Source: Ostrinia nubilalis (Eukaryota > Arthropoda > Insecta > Lepidoptera > Crambidae). From it: a stretch of DNA of 64,000 nucleotides. This document shows positions 1-11,640 of the stretch, in pieces. The stretch covers positions 11,054,001 to 11,118,000 of the forward strand of contig NC_087108.1 in assembly GCF_963855985.1 (NCBI RefSeq), read 5' to 3'. Numbering within the stretch: the first letter of the stretch is position 1; every line of letters begins with the position of its first letter. The notes beneath the pieces are model-generated. The model had not been told where the DNA came from. It saw only the letters and a program-made list of their open reading frames with translations, and made no database searches. Both the position numbers and the translations under genes were made by a program.

Positions 1-343
1 TTGATAAAGCCTTAGGAAACTCGATCGAACTTGACAATGGATGGAAGAGTAATTTACCGGATCGATTTTCATACTTTGACGGTGAAAGACGTTGTTATTG
101 AATATAAGTAAACTCTACACTCTACAGTGTAAGGAACAGCTAACAGTGAAACTCTCATGTCATTTATTAATTTCATTTTAAGAAATTTTGTGTCTCCCCC
201 ATCAGTCTCACCTCATAGTCACTGAAGAAATCACATATTCAGTTCTGAGATGCTAAAAGTCATTGTGGTTTGGTATAGCATTCCCAAAGGATTTATCCTC
301 ACACTTGCGTCACACATAGTCGTATTGTCTGTGCACTCGCGTC
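1..343. other. Unassigned AT-rich sequence
   Basis: I see no open coding exon, RNA gene or recognisable repeat end here. Confidence 0.5.
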
Positions 344-2299
344 CCCAAGTAACATTTTACTCCATTTAAGAGTTCAATAGTCGTTCACATGTACTCCACA
401 AGCTGTGTATGTCAGCTGTATACGAGCTGTATAGCTTGCTATAATGCTTTTATAGAACCAGTTTGGGCACAAATTAGACAGCTTTAAGTTCACTATGGCT
501 GTACATTAGCAGTATAATAGCATTATAATAGCAGTTTAAGTAGTAACATCGTACTTAAGGCTGACTTACGGCACTATATGGGACGCAGTGTGAACCATAC
601 AACGTACGTGAGGACAATAAAGAGTAACAAGTGGCTAAATGCACAGCTTTCAAAGTTATAAAGTCCGACAAAAGTACTCCAATGCTACCTAAAGTTCACG
701 TGTGTCTTAAATTATTTCCACATTTTAATATTAGTTTGGTATTTGTACGTGAGTGCCAAGAGGGAAACAACTCGGGCGGATAATCATTTATGCAAATAAT
801 AACACGGGTTTTAAATACTTAATAATGTTAATGCCATTGGGAATGCAACTTTATCGTGAAATGTATACATATTTACAGCTAAAATATTTACGCGCCTCTG
901 TAAAAACGCGATATTCATTTTAAAATATTTAAAACTGGCTGAGAGGAAATCTACAATTTTCAGTTTTTGATATTGGATTGGCATTATAATTATATTACGG
1001 TAATTAATTATAACATGAAACCAAAACTCAATCGCTCTATCTGCGAATTTTGTGATAAATCTGCATTAATTTTGGAGATTTATTTGGTAAATATTTTAGG
1101 TTATGTAGAACAAAATGGTGGAAATGAAATACGGCTATGTGAACTGTTATAACTCCAATTTAATGCGGTGAGCGTATATTAGGTTCACATGTGTTCTGTT
1201 AGAATGCTGTTATCTATATGAAGTTCCACATTTGTACCACTACAGCGCTAATGTCTATAAATTTATTCTAATGTGAACTTATGTACAGCTTTAAGATGTA
1301 CCTAGTTCAGGTCAATTGTGTATCTTTAATTCTTTCAAATACTGAAATTTTAGAGATCCGCAATAAAAAATATTAATGTCCGTTAAATCGCCTAGCCCAG
1401 GTACTAATAGTCAAGTATGAATACCTAAAGCATCAGACGGTAGTGTTCCCGGTTTAAATTCGTTTATTATGCTTGACAATTTATTCAAAGCGGAATGAGG
1501 AATACGATTTTCAATAGCCCATGTTCTTATGTTTTATTGCGAAAGGTTAAATAATTGTCCAAATCAAAATGGTATTCACTATCACAAGAACTGCAATCAT
1601 CACACTCTGATATCTGGTATATTTTGAAGGGAAATTTCAGGTTCAGGCATAATATTTTCCTCTGCATCATGTACAGAACCACCATGAACAACTAAAAACA
1701 GGCTTGGGGAAATGTGTAATAGAATATCACATTCACATTCGTGTTCAGCTTAAAGCAAATAAGAGTAGTACTTGTGGACAAATAAACTGCTATTGATGTT
1801 AATGGACAACACATATAGTCCTTTTAACAGCCTACAGTGTACATGCGAACCATTGAAACACTTTTGTACAGATAGTAAAAAAAAGTTATTTTAATTATCA
1901 CAAACAAGTCCTACTACAGCTACTAGCTGTATAACAGTCTAAAACAAGTAAACATAACAGCCTTTGGCTTTATAAATGACCACGTGTGTTCTATTAAAAT
2001 GCTAGCTCTATAACATCGTACAAGTAGGCCGTTAAACAGCGGTTGCCGTATCTCTACCCTCCTATAATGCTCTTAGTCAGATGGCTGACTAAAGGATAGT
2101 TGTTAGAGTATTATAACACCAACAATCGTATAAAAGTATAACTCTACACTAGTCTACACTCCTATAAGTCCCTTAGACAGGTATAGGTGTAATTAATTGC
2201 AATAATACAGCTTATACATCACGAGTGAACTGTACTAATGCTTTAAGTACACATTGGAACTAAATGTGAACTCTTAAATGGAGTGAAATGTTACTTGGG
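344..2299. mobile_element. TIR element of about 2 kb, non-autonomous
   Basis: The left end, CCCAAGTAACATTTTACTCC, returns in reverse complement at about 2270-2299 with few differences, and the match continues into the ATTTAAGAGTTCA block. The interior is full of short variants of 'tgtatagctgtat' and 'gttcacatgtgttc' motifs on both strands and has no coding capacity. The 61-codon frame at 967-1152 shows no domain. The superfamily is not recognised. The outer boundaries are good to within a few bases. Confidence 0.6.
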
Positions 2300-2634
2300 T
2301 CATCTTCACCCTGTAAGATGCTCAAGACACATAGGTAGTTAGCTATTTAAAAATGTTTAATAAGTTATTATGCTTGCTATACGAGTAGGTATGGGTTCAC
2401 CACAATAGTCCAGAGACGAGGATCGAACTAGTCAAAACAGAATCGGTAGTCCGATACTGACTCGGAACTATTGTTGCCTTATTATGCCTTTACCCTGCTA
2501 TGCATTATGTCCAGTTTACTCCTAGCAGAGGTGAATTTGGATATGGTCTTACAATGAAACCGAATATTCGAGAAAGAAACCTTTGCATCTTTCTTTGCAT
2601 TTTATAAATAAACTGTTATAAATAAAATAATACC

Positions 2635-2757
2635 TAAGGCTGAGTTGCACCACCTAACTTTGACCATAACTTTGACGTTAACCGGTGCTCTTTGTATGGA
2701 TTTTGACATATTTTTGACGTTTGTCAAAGTTAAAGTAAGATGGTGCAACCCAGCCTA
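2635..2757. mobile_element. MITE with 'aggctgagttgcaccacct' end
   Basis: Terminal inverted repeats read roughly aggctgagttgcaccacct on the left and agatggtgcaacccagcct on the right, around a Tc1-like 'tttgac' rich centre. A related copy lies at 22450-22546. Confidence 0.6.
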
Positions 2758-2919
2758 AGAGTAGAGTTTTTCGGGAGCCCATTTGAGACTAGTACTAACA
2801 TCTAGGTAACATTACATTACCCTAAGTGAGATTTAACATCCGGGCCTTCGCGAGCGAGAATCCAAAATGGATCCAAATGCCGCAGCCTGGCGTACAACAG
2901 CCAGATCATTTCTTCCAAA

Positions 2920-2965
2920 GCATGGTAGCTGATGCGGGCGTCATTCGGCTGAAACGAACATGGTA
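2920..2965 (+). mobile_element. RTE-type LINE 3' tail fragment
   Basis: The phrase 'gcgggcgtcattcggctga' followed by 'aacgaac' matches the tail seen at 6290-6362 and, in reverse, at about 11130-11180. Only the end of the element is left. Confidence 0.45.
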
Positions 2966-3774
2966 GCTGAATCAACCAACAGCCATTGTAAATATATAAC
3001 TGGTAGAGATATCAAAAATCAATATGCAATGTAATTAAATAGCTATAATAAGCATGTCTAGAAAACTTACTAATTTAATTTTACTTTAGTTGTAAAAATA
3101 TTCATTGACAGTCAAATAAATGCAGATACCGCATAACGGGAATGGGCGAGAGAAATGATGATAAAGAAGATACATAGTTACTCGCATCATCCAATGTTTG
3201 GTGCAAATCTACCAAAAGTCTCTAGATGTTTCAATTTACTACAGTCTTGCTAAATTCAAATGCAAAATAAATCAAATGTTATTAACATTAAATTAGAAAT
3301 GGATAACTACTAAAACTTGGCTGTTCTATTTGAGCTGTGACATTAGCCTAACAAGGATTTATCTGAACTGAAGGTTTTCTCCAGATTGGGGCTTAGTGGT
3401 TGAGATTTGAATACAATCTAACTTCATTATAGATTGGTTTTGCGAAGAATTCTGCCAGTACGAGACCTGAATAATTTTAGGAATAAGTGAGACTCAAATG
3501 TCTGCCTTTAAATACAGGGTGTTACTTTGCATCCTTGCCATATTCACAGAGATAAAAGTAGGGAACAATACCTATTATTTTAGATAAACAAGAGACTCCC
3601 GTAAAAATCGCACCTGGTGTTAAGTGAGATGCATTCTGGGATGGTACATCATACATATCTGCCCTGTAAGCGTGCATATTATAATCCCTTATTGTTTGTC
3701 AGACTCACTTAAGTTCTTATTTCTTTCAACTACATAATCTTACTAAGCTACATAAGCTTAAATCTCAGGCTGCT

Positions 3775-3866
3775 ACCAACCGAGTGATGTGGAAATCATT
3801 GGAGGGTGGCCTATATTCAGCAGTGGAGATCCTGTGGCTTAAATAATGATGATGATGATGACGTAA
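3775..3866 (+). mobile_element. RTE-type LINE 3' tail with GATGAT microsatellite
   Basis: This is a degenerate version of the common lepidopteran tail ('accaaccgagtgatgtgg ... attcagcagtgga') that ends in a short GATGAT run. Better copies are at 58330-58512 (+) and 24190-24365 (-). Confidence 0.6.
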
Positions 3867-4717
3867 TCTTACGAAAACAGAGATCAATAAAAACAATGTT
3901 CATGCACACAAATTATTGTATTGCACGAAGAAGAAAGACCCGACTGTTTTCAAATACAAATTCTTATTTTGCATAGTTTCATATTAATTTTTATTTCGCG
4001 TCGAGTATAAACGACACAACGTTAATTCTCTTTGCAAATGCATTTGCGGTGTCGTAGTTATTCCATAATTCATACAACGATGCATTTAAGAGCTTTAAGC
4101 TTACTTTGCGAATATTAAATCTTACTCATTCTAGTGCTAGAATTATTTAGTGTCGCTTCGGGGGGAGGTTTAAATGGGTTTAGTTTGTGAAATTAAAAGG
4201 AGTTTTTTTAATTCATTTTGTATCTTTTTCTCGCAGGACAAAATGCAATACTTACCTAAATATACCTCATGCTTTTGGCCAAACGAAAGTTTGATATACT
4301 AGACAGTTAAACCCGGTTTCTGAATGAAGATTTCCAGTTTGAGCGTGCTCTTCTTCGACTCAAGAATGAATTTATATGAAAAGTTTATACTTGATTTACA
4401 GATGAGCAAGCTCAAGTCAAAATCTCCATTCAGTAACCAAACCTTAGACAGCTTTGGCTCACCTATGGCTTCCACAGAATTCAGAATTCTAAGTTAGGAC
4501 CTAGAGCATAACACATGCTGAGTGGCTGCCATTTTCAGTTTAAAATTAAACAAGTTATGTACTTACATAACTCTGTTGTAGTCTTAATAAGGATTTTGGA
4601 CTAAATAAAAAGCTTTTCTTTCTTTCTTTCTGTGTGATAGATTACTTAACAGACACAAAAACACAAGTCGCATAACGCTAAGAAGAAGGAAATAAAGCGC
4701 CGAGTATAATAGCTATA

Positions 4718-5183
4718 CAGGGTGGAATTTTGTAATGCCACCTGGAGGGAAAGTACTCCTAATACTGTAGATAGAAAATTTTACTCAAAGAAAACATTCC
4801 TTTATTTTTGAAAAGAAATAGAACTGCATTCAAAGATTTCCAAAATTTTGCTTGCCACACCCAGGAATCGAACCAACTAAAATCTGTTAAGAATTACACC
4901 CTGTATTTTTATTGCATCGATCGTTAGGGTTAAGTATAAGGATGAAATCTCACTAACAAACTTGATAAATCAAATGAAAGGAAAACCATGAAATCATCAA
5001 TTATTTTAATTATTTACAGAAAATTTTATGGTATGGTAGTGAATTTTCGAAAAAAAATTGGAAATCTTTGAATGCAGTTCTATTTCTTTTCAAAAATAAA
5101 GGAATGTTTTCTTTGAGTATAATTTTCTATCTACAGTATTAAGAGTACTTTCCCTTCAGGTGGCATTACAAAATTCCACCCTG
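4718..5183. mobile_element. Fold-back MITE, TA target duplication (466 bp)
   Basis: The left arm starts CAGGGTGGAATTTTGTAATG and pairs with the reverse complement at the right end, ...CATTACAAAATTCCACCCTG. Both ends are flanked by TA. The arms run to about 140 bp with few mismatches (for example 'gaaatagaactgcattcaaa' on the left and its complement at about 5070). TA duplication and CAGGG ends point to a Tc1/mariner-mobilised element. There is no coding sequence. Confidence 0.8.
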
Positions 5184-6289
5184 TATATACCTACATAATT
5201 ACATACACGTGGCCATTTCTTTCAAACTACAAAAGATTTCCTCAAAATGAAAGTCCCTAAAGTGAAATTAATAACGGAAACCCCCCGCCAATCCGCCATA
5301 TTTCAATGATTTGCCAAGATGGCTCCCTGTGAAGTTTGTTTCTCTAAAGCAACCGACGTTGATTGATCTCCGACCGATCGGTCATCGGAATCGATTTGCC
5401 ATCGCTGCGGACGTTGAATCGGTAATTACGTTGTATCGATTGTAAACACGATTGTATTGTTGGTACTTATTTGGAGCAGAGTTGAAGAAACGCGGTAAAC
5501 GCGCCTCTCGTTTCTGCAAAACGCAAATGTGCGACGACATTATAATTAGTTATTATTTTGCAACAAAAATGCTAATGTTGTCGACTGTACCTAAGAAGCA
5601 AAGTGTGAAAAAGAAAAGAAGTTTAGTGTGCCTTCGTCAAAAATATTACTTTTCTCGGAATCAAATTTACATTTTGGGTAAAACTGTAAGTCCACAGTGA
5701 ATTATATAAATAAATAAATAATGTATTAAACTTCCTATTTAATTATTGTACAATGTACATGAGTACATAGGTATTTATATTCCCTCACGTTTACCTACTT
5801 AGGCCAAAGCTAGAGAATTGGCCTCTGGTAAATTAGAGAGGGTCATTTCCCTGCAGTGGTCCTCATGAACCTGATGATGATGAGGATATTAAAAAAAAAA
5901 AAAACATTTTAATACATCCGAAAACCTTTTTGACATTAATCCTGCCTCTGTTTGGGAAAAAACAATTTTTAAACTTAGAGCTAACAGATCCATCAAGAAA
6001 GCAATCGCTCCGGACTGGATGATCGATGTGATAGCACAGAATAAGTAATAGTACAGGTACAGAAGGATTACTCCGCAAGACGATTTAAATAAATGCGAGT
6101 CTTGCTACGACGCGATACAGTGGAATTCAGCTCGCACAGCACTACGTACCTACAATTTTATTCACCTACAAGTTTTGTCTCTTTCTATCGCGTGCCTCTG
6201 AACTCTTCTTACGCTGTTAGGGTTGCTGTCTAGTGAAAAAATAATTAATCTACTTATTTGTAATGAGGTACGTATGTAGGTAAGTATGC
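5184..6289. other. No gene recognised; isolated 82-codon frame
   Basis: The stretch 5260-5450 is richer in GC and contains several 'cgatcg/cggaatcgat' motifs, so it could be a degraded repeat or regulatory DNA. The open frame at 5452-5700 (+) is basic and Cys/Lys-rich, has no motif, and may be chance. A run of A at about 5890-5905 suggests an old retroposed tail. Confidence 0.35.
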
Positions 6290-6362
6290 ATTCATTATGG
6301 AAAACCTTGGGAGAGGCCTTTGTCCAGCAGTGGACGTCATTTGGCTGAAACGAACGAACGAA
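6290..6362 (+). mobile_element. RTE-type LINE 3' tail with ACGAACGA end
   Basis: The stretch contains 'gaggcctttgtccagcagtg' then 'gacgtcatttggctgaaa' and an ACGA microsatellite. It is the same tail that occurs inverted at 11130-11180. Confidence 0.65.
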
Positions 6363-7417
6363 TTCTGAGCAGTACCTAGTCATGGTAGGTTAGGTTCCTA
6401 TACTATCCTAAGAATTATTGATTACCTACATGGCCAACATACCTTTCAGCATCTTTGGGAAGCGAAAAAAAAAAGATAAATCCGGTAGATTTCTTTTCGA
6501 ATTTTAACACCCGAACGCCGCACAATATTTCTTTCTCTTTATGTCCATTTTTAAATAATACTTCGATCATAGAATTATAATCATACTACAACGCACGCCA
6601 GCGTCCTGACGGGCGCGCGCGTGACACTCGACTGATATAATACCCGCCGGCGCACAGTGGTCCCGATTTAATAAAACATGGACATTGATGCTAGAGGCAC
6701 GAAATTTTTTTTGATGGTTACTGCTATGATAACTAATAAGGCAAAAAAATATTACAATCCTACGACGTCTATTTCGTAGTAAAAAAAAATATATACATAT
6801 TTTTTGTATGGAAGAAATTACGTTTCTGTCAATTTTTCGAAATTCTTTAACGATGTCAAGATGCCGATCACACATGTTATAAAACAAGTGATTCTGAGTA
6901 TTTCATGCGAAGATACTTGTCACTTATCTCTGCGTACTTTTGAGTTATCGAGGGTTGAAAAATCGATTTTTTTATATTAAATATTTCCACGAAAAATTGC
7001 CAGAATTACAATATGGTGTATAAGGGACACTTTTGATGACACATAACAACGACTCGAACTCGCGCGCGCTCGTATGCATCAACTTTTACTAAAATAAAAA
7101 AAAAATAAGGGAAATACTAAATACAAAGTTGTATGTATAGGTCCGCTGGTCGTCAAAAAGTAGCTTATACGAGAGGTTGCCCAATTTACAATATGTCCAT
7201 CATTGATAACTCACACAAATATCGTCTTTCTCTGAAGGATAACAAGTTTTTTTTGTTTCCAGAAGCTCTTGATAGGATGGAAGCCCATAAATACTCTCTG
7301 AAGCGAGAATGAATCTCAAATTGCGATATTGCCATTTTGACAAATTACATGATGTAACTAGCGCTAACGTTTATCTTCAGGTAGACACAGTTTTAAGTTA
7401 AAAGATTGTCTACTATT

Positions 7418-7796
7418 TCACACTGTTCTTCGTTTTGGAACAGTTCTTTGATTATAGGTAGTCGCTAATTTCGTTTTGTTAGACTCTTTCAGTTTAGCAC
7501 ATAAAGCGTAAACTAATTCCTCCTCAGAATGATCTAAAAGTGTTAGAGAGCGCCTCTTCTTCTGCAGAAGAAGAATTTTGCATAAATCTTCAAAAGGTCT
7601 ATGCAAAATTCTTCTTCTGCAAGGTCTTCAAGGGACTAAAAGTCGATGGTTGCACATCTACTTCCGCAGTCTCATCAACTGGAGCGTCTTCCTCAGTATT
7701 AACGTTGTCTATGCGTTGTGTTAACTCGGTAAAAAACATATTTTTACAATTCGGCCAGACAATTTCAGAGTCTAGCCAATGCGAATTCTGGTGCAA
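7418..7796 (-). pseudogene. Coding remnant in left arm of the fold-back element
   Basis: Two overlapping frames on the minus strand (7599-7796 and 7418-7606) give a peptide with the stretches ELTQRIDNVNTEEDAP and KKRRSLTLLDHSEEELVYAL, ending ...TVPKRRTV and a stop. The break between the frames is a frameshift: the right arm carries both stretches in one frame. The peptide is acidic then basic and looks like the C-terminal end of some protein, but I do not recognise the family. The mirrored copy at 7990-8270 keeps nearly the same amino acids. Confidence 0.5.
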
Positions 7797-7989
7797 AAAT
7801 GTCTTTTGGGCTCTACTGGAAGCAGACCATATCTTCTTTGATATATTTCTTGTAAAATTACGACTTAATGATTTGATAATTACTCAAATCTTCGGAAGAC
7901 AATTCAATGCCAATACGTTCCTCATTTTAGTCTGAAATGGTCTGGCCGAAATGTAAAAATTAGATTTAAAAAATGTTCTTTTACCGAGT

Positions 7990-8270
7990 TAACACAACGC
8001 ATAGACAACGTTAACACCGAGGAAGACGCTCCAGTTGATGAGACTGCGGAAGTAGATGTGCAACCATCGACTTCTGTTATAAATAAAAAACCTTTTGAAG
8101 ATTTATGCAAAATTCTTCTTCTGCAGAAGAAGAGGCGCTCTCTAACACTTTTAGATCATTCTGAGGAGGAATTAGTTTACGCTTTATTTGCTAAACCGAA
8201 AGAGTCTAACAAAACGAAATTAGCGACTACCTATAATCAAAGAACTGTTCCAAAACGAAAAACAGTGTGA
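7990..8270 (+). pseudogene. Coding remnant in right arm of the fold-back element
   Basis: This is the same peptide as in the left arm, here in a single uninterrupted frame: ELTQRIDNVNTEEDAP, then about 30 residues, then KKRRSLTLLDHSEEELVYAL, ending VPKRKTV and a stop at 8270. It differs from the left copy at a few residues only (for example ALFAKP against ALCAKL). The function is not recognised. It may be the end of a transposase-linked or captured gene. Confidence 0.5.
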
Positions 8271-9429
8271 AATAGTAGACAATCTTTTAACTTAAAACTG
8301 TGTCTACCTGAAGATAAACGTTAGCGCTAGTTACATCATGTAATTTGTCAAAATGGCAATATCGCAAATTGAGATTCATTCTCACTTCAGAGAGTATTTA
8401 TGAGCTTCCATCCTATCAAAAGCTTCTGGAAACAAAAAAAACTTGTTATCCTTCAGAGAGAGATGATATTTGTGTGAGTTATCAATGATGGACATATTGT
8501 AAATTGGGCAACCTCTCGTATAAGCTACTTTTTGACGGCCAGCGGACCTATACATACAATGTTGTATTAAGTATTTCCCTTAATTTTTTATTTTATTTTA
8601 TTGAAAGCTGATGCATACGAGCGCGCGCGAGTGTGAGTCGTTGTTATGTGTCATCAAAGGTGTCCCTTATACACCATATTGTAATTTTGGCAATTTTTCG
8701 TGGAAATATTTAATATAAAAAAATCGATTTTTCAACCCTCGATAACTCAAAAGTACGCAGAGATAAGTGACAAGTATCTTCGCATGAAATACTCAGAATC
8801 ACTTGTTTTATAACATGTGTGATCGGCATTTTGACATCGTTTAAGAATTTCGAAAAATTTACAGAAACGTAATTTCTTCCATACAAAAAATATCTACATA
8901 TTTTTTTTTACTACGAAATAGACGTCGTAGGATTGTAATATTTTTTTGCCTTATTAGTTATCATAGCAGTAACCATCAAAAAAAATTTCGTGCTTCTAGC
9001 ATCAATGTCCATGTTTTATTAGGGACCACCGTGCGGCGGGGCGCTTCGCTGTAGGTAATTATCGGATGTACCGCGCGGAGTGAGCCAGGCCTGGTGATAG
9101 TTATATTATTAACTACATTTTTGCTATTTTTTGTTGTGGAAAAGTACGTAGGTATTTATTTTTAAACACACTTAAAGTGACTTTTAGCACCGGTTTAAGG
9201 TTCATTATAAATGGACAATTAAATATTGAAGCTTCAGATATTTGATTAGTTAAACAATAACAGGGCACAATCTATGATTGATCATGAACCAGATTTTAGT
9301 CTATTTTTCTTACTACGGATCTAAAATTTCGTGGGAATAATTACCTACACAAACTGATTTTCCCAATTTTTGTGATTCGAACCCAGTAAATTTCGGTCTT
9401 AAACGTCCATGCCTCAAACCACCACGGTA

Positions 9430-9561
9430 CAGTCAGCGTCAAATAGTTTGTGACACCCAAAGTATCTAAAAAGTTCGTAACACATCTTTATTACATTGGA
9501 ATAAGGTTGTGTTGTCAACTTTTTAGCTACTTCGGGTGTCACGAACTATTTGACGCTGACT
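9430..9561. mobile_element. MITE with 'cagtcagcgtcaaatag' ends
   Basis: Inverted ends of about 30 bp (left CAGTCAGCGTCAAATAGTTT, right its near complement) pair around a short centre and are flanked by TA. It is probably of Tc1/mariner type. Confidence 0.75.
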
Positions 9562-9810
9562 ATACCGAAGTATCACAAGCTGTTTTATAAGCATATTAAA
9601 AATCCATTACCCAACTCTCGCCAACAAAAATATCGCTTCAAAAAATGTCTACCGCAAACAGGTTTATAATGAGTTCCAATAACAAACTACCGAACAAAGT
9701 GGAATATTGTAAAGTAAACGGAATCCATCTTGTGGGGTAAGCGTCATAGGGAAAACAAAACAGCCAGGCCAGAGAAAATGTTTACTTGAACATAAAGAAT
9801 CAATAAAAAG

Positions 9811-10121
9811 GCACGATAGCCGAACGGGGAAGGGATCAGAGGGCTTAGTGTGAGTTTACATCAAACGTCGTCACTAGTGAGTGCGTTTAAAAAATCTATA
9901 TAGATTTTAGTTTTTTAAAATATCTGCTAGGGTCGCTGTATAATCCGTCATACATTTAATGTCATTTTTTACGCAGTCACTAGAGGCGTTTGATGTAAAG
10001 TAAACTCACACTAAGCCCTCAGACTGGCCGAGGAACCCGGGTTCGAACCCCACTGACGCTCGACTGTTGTGGTGAGCCAAATCGTGACACAAGCATTTTA
10101 GTTTAGTACGAGGGGATAACG
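9811..10121 (+). mobile_element. tRNA-derived SINE, interrupted by a MITE
   Basis: The left piece, 'gcacgatagccgaacgggga', resembles a pol III A box region, and the right piece has 'gggttcgaaccccactg', a B box. The two are separated by the MITE at 9840-10019. The uninterrupted relative lies at 10687-10830, which shows the pieces belong together. Confidence 0.65.
9840..10019. mobile_element. MITE family 'gcttagtgtgagtttac', copy 1
   Basis: The ends are agggcttagtgtgagtttac and the complement gtaaactcacactaagccct. The middle shares 'gctagggtcgctgtataat' and 'catacatttaatgtcat' with copies at 25683, 29106, 51216 and 51533. It is inserted inside a SINE. Confidence 0.75.
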
Positions 10122-10686
10122 TGGCTAACCAATATTCTTAAAAAAAAAATGCTCCATATTTACCATGCTATGATTTCTACAAGTATTACGATACGAAATC
10201 ATTTTCTTTACTTTTACAAATTACTAGTAGGGTTTTCTAGCGATTTCACATTTTGTACTTAGCGAGAGGTTTAAAGCACAATAATAGGAATAAAATATTT
10301 TAACATCTTCTTTGTTCTACATAATATTTCCATTGAAAAATAAAACAGAACAACAACATTATTAAGTTTTAAAGGTCTAGATATTAAGATAAAGCTTTTG
10401 CTGAGTAAGCATCCTGACTTTACAATTTTAAGTGAAAAATATGATATTCCGAGGTTTAATTATAAAAGCTTCTTAATAACAAAATATAGTAATTATTAAG
10501 AAAGAAACTTGGAAATTGTAAGTAAAGGAATTAAAAGAAGAGCTCTAGAGGCAGTGAAGAGAAATAAAAACTGTCTGGCAATTTTTAATTAATTTAGGTT
10601 TCAATTTATCCGTACTTCACTTCAGTAAAGTTCAGCATTATTTATGTAGGCATTACATAGAAGTAATTTGTTACATTTGCTTTATA

Positions 10687-10830
10687 GCGACGATAGCTGA
10701 ACGGTGAGGTTTGTCGGACTGGTCGACTCGTGATTCGAGGAACGCGGGTTCGATTCCAGGCAATCCCAGCGGCCGCTCGACTGTTATGGAGAAGAAAAAG
10801 CAATTTGTATTATACGAGTATTCTTTAAAA
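10687..10830 (+). mobile_element. tRNA-derived SINE
   Basis: The head 'cgacgatagctgaacggtg' (A box-like) and 'gcgggttcgattccaggc' (B box) are spaced as in a tRNA. 'ctcgactgttatggag' and an A-rich stretch follow. The reading frame through this segment is not a gene. Confidence 0.65.
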
Positions 10831-11129
10831 AAAGTGATGTTTTTATTTGTGATCCATCTAACTTTTGGACTGAATCAAATGGGTATGTTTGGCAGTTGTT
10901 CTATGAAATGGCTTATCATTTTTGTATGTGACAAAAATAACAAACTTGAGTGAATAACAAAGTTGATGTATGCGAGCGTGAAGTGCAAGTTGTGAAGTAT
11001 TACGTAAGTTCAGAATAAATCCTTACTTCAGGTAAGTACTTAATAATGGTCTCTAACTTACAGCACAAGGTAGAAAGAAGTGTTGTTCTCGTTGAAGTAA
11101 ACTTCTATAATTATAAAATAGGTAAGTCA

Positions 11130-11640
11130 TCGTTCGTTCGTTCGTTTCAGCCAAATAACGTCCACTGCTGGACAAAGGCCTCCTCCAAGGTTTTCCACAT
11201 TGAAAGGTCCTGCGCTGCCCGCATCCAGGCTCCAGATCGTCGGTCCACCTAGTAGGAGGCCTGCCCACGCTACGTCTTCCAGCCCGTGGTCGCCACTCGA
11301 GAACGTTTCTGCCCCAACGGCCATCGTCTCTACGAGCTATGTGCCCCGCCCACTGCCACTTGATTTTAGCAATTCTGCGAGCTATGTCCTTGCGAGCACT
11401 TTTCTGTTCTGCTGCGGATCTCCACATTTCTGATTCGATCACGCAGGGAAACTCCGAGCATAGCCCGCTCCATCGCCCTTTGGGTGACCTTGAGCCTTCT
11501 TATGAGGCCCATAGTAAGCGACCACGTTTCAGATCCATATACCATGACTGGCAACACACATTGCACACACTGGTCAAAGACTTTTGAGTTGAGACACTGG
11601 ACATTCGGACATTTTAAGGTAAGTAATAGTTTTATTTATT
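11130..11640 (-). mobile_element. RTE-type LINE, 3' part, frameshifted
   Basis: On the minus strand, frames spanning 11566 down to about 11130 encode the C-terminal part of an RTE-like reverse transcriptase: VYGSETWSLT, then RAMERAMLGVSLRDRIRN, then WQWAGHIARRDDGRWGRNV and GRPPTRWTDDL. These motifs are characteristic of the end of RTE-clade ORF2. The frame shifts near 11430 and the 5' part is missing. The 3' end has an ACGAACGA repeat (11131-11146, complement). Confidence 0.8.

Larger units (their letters stand above)
6653..9033. mobile_element. Transib-like fold-back element, 2381 bp
   Basis: The termini are CACAGTGGTCCC on the left and, read inward from the right, CACGGTGGTCCC. The element is flanked on both sides by CGGCG (6648-6652 and 9034-9038), a 5-bp GC-rich direct repeat of the CNNNG form. 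These features, CAC(A/G)GTG ends and a 5-bp CNNNG duplication, are hallmarks of Transib, the superfamily related to RAG1. The whole element is a giant inverted repeat: arms of about 1.1 kb (6653 to about 7770 and about 7935 to 9033) surround a loop of about 160 bp. Each arm carries the same short coding remnant. No transposase is visible, so it would need help in trans. The Transib assignment rests on ends and duplication only. Confidence 0.65.
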
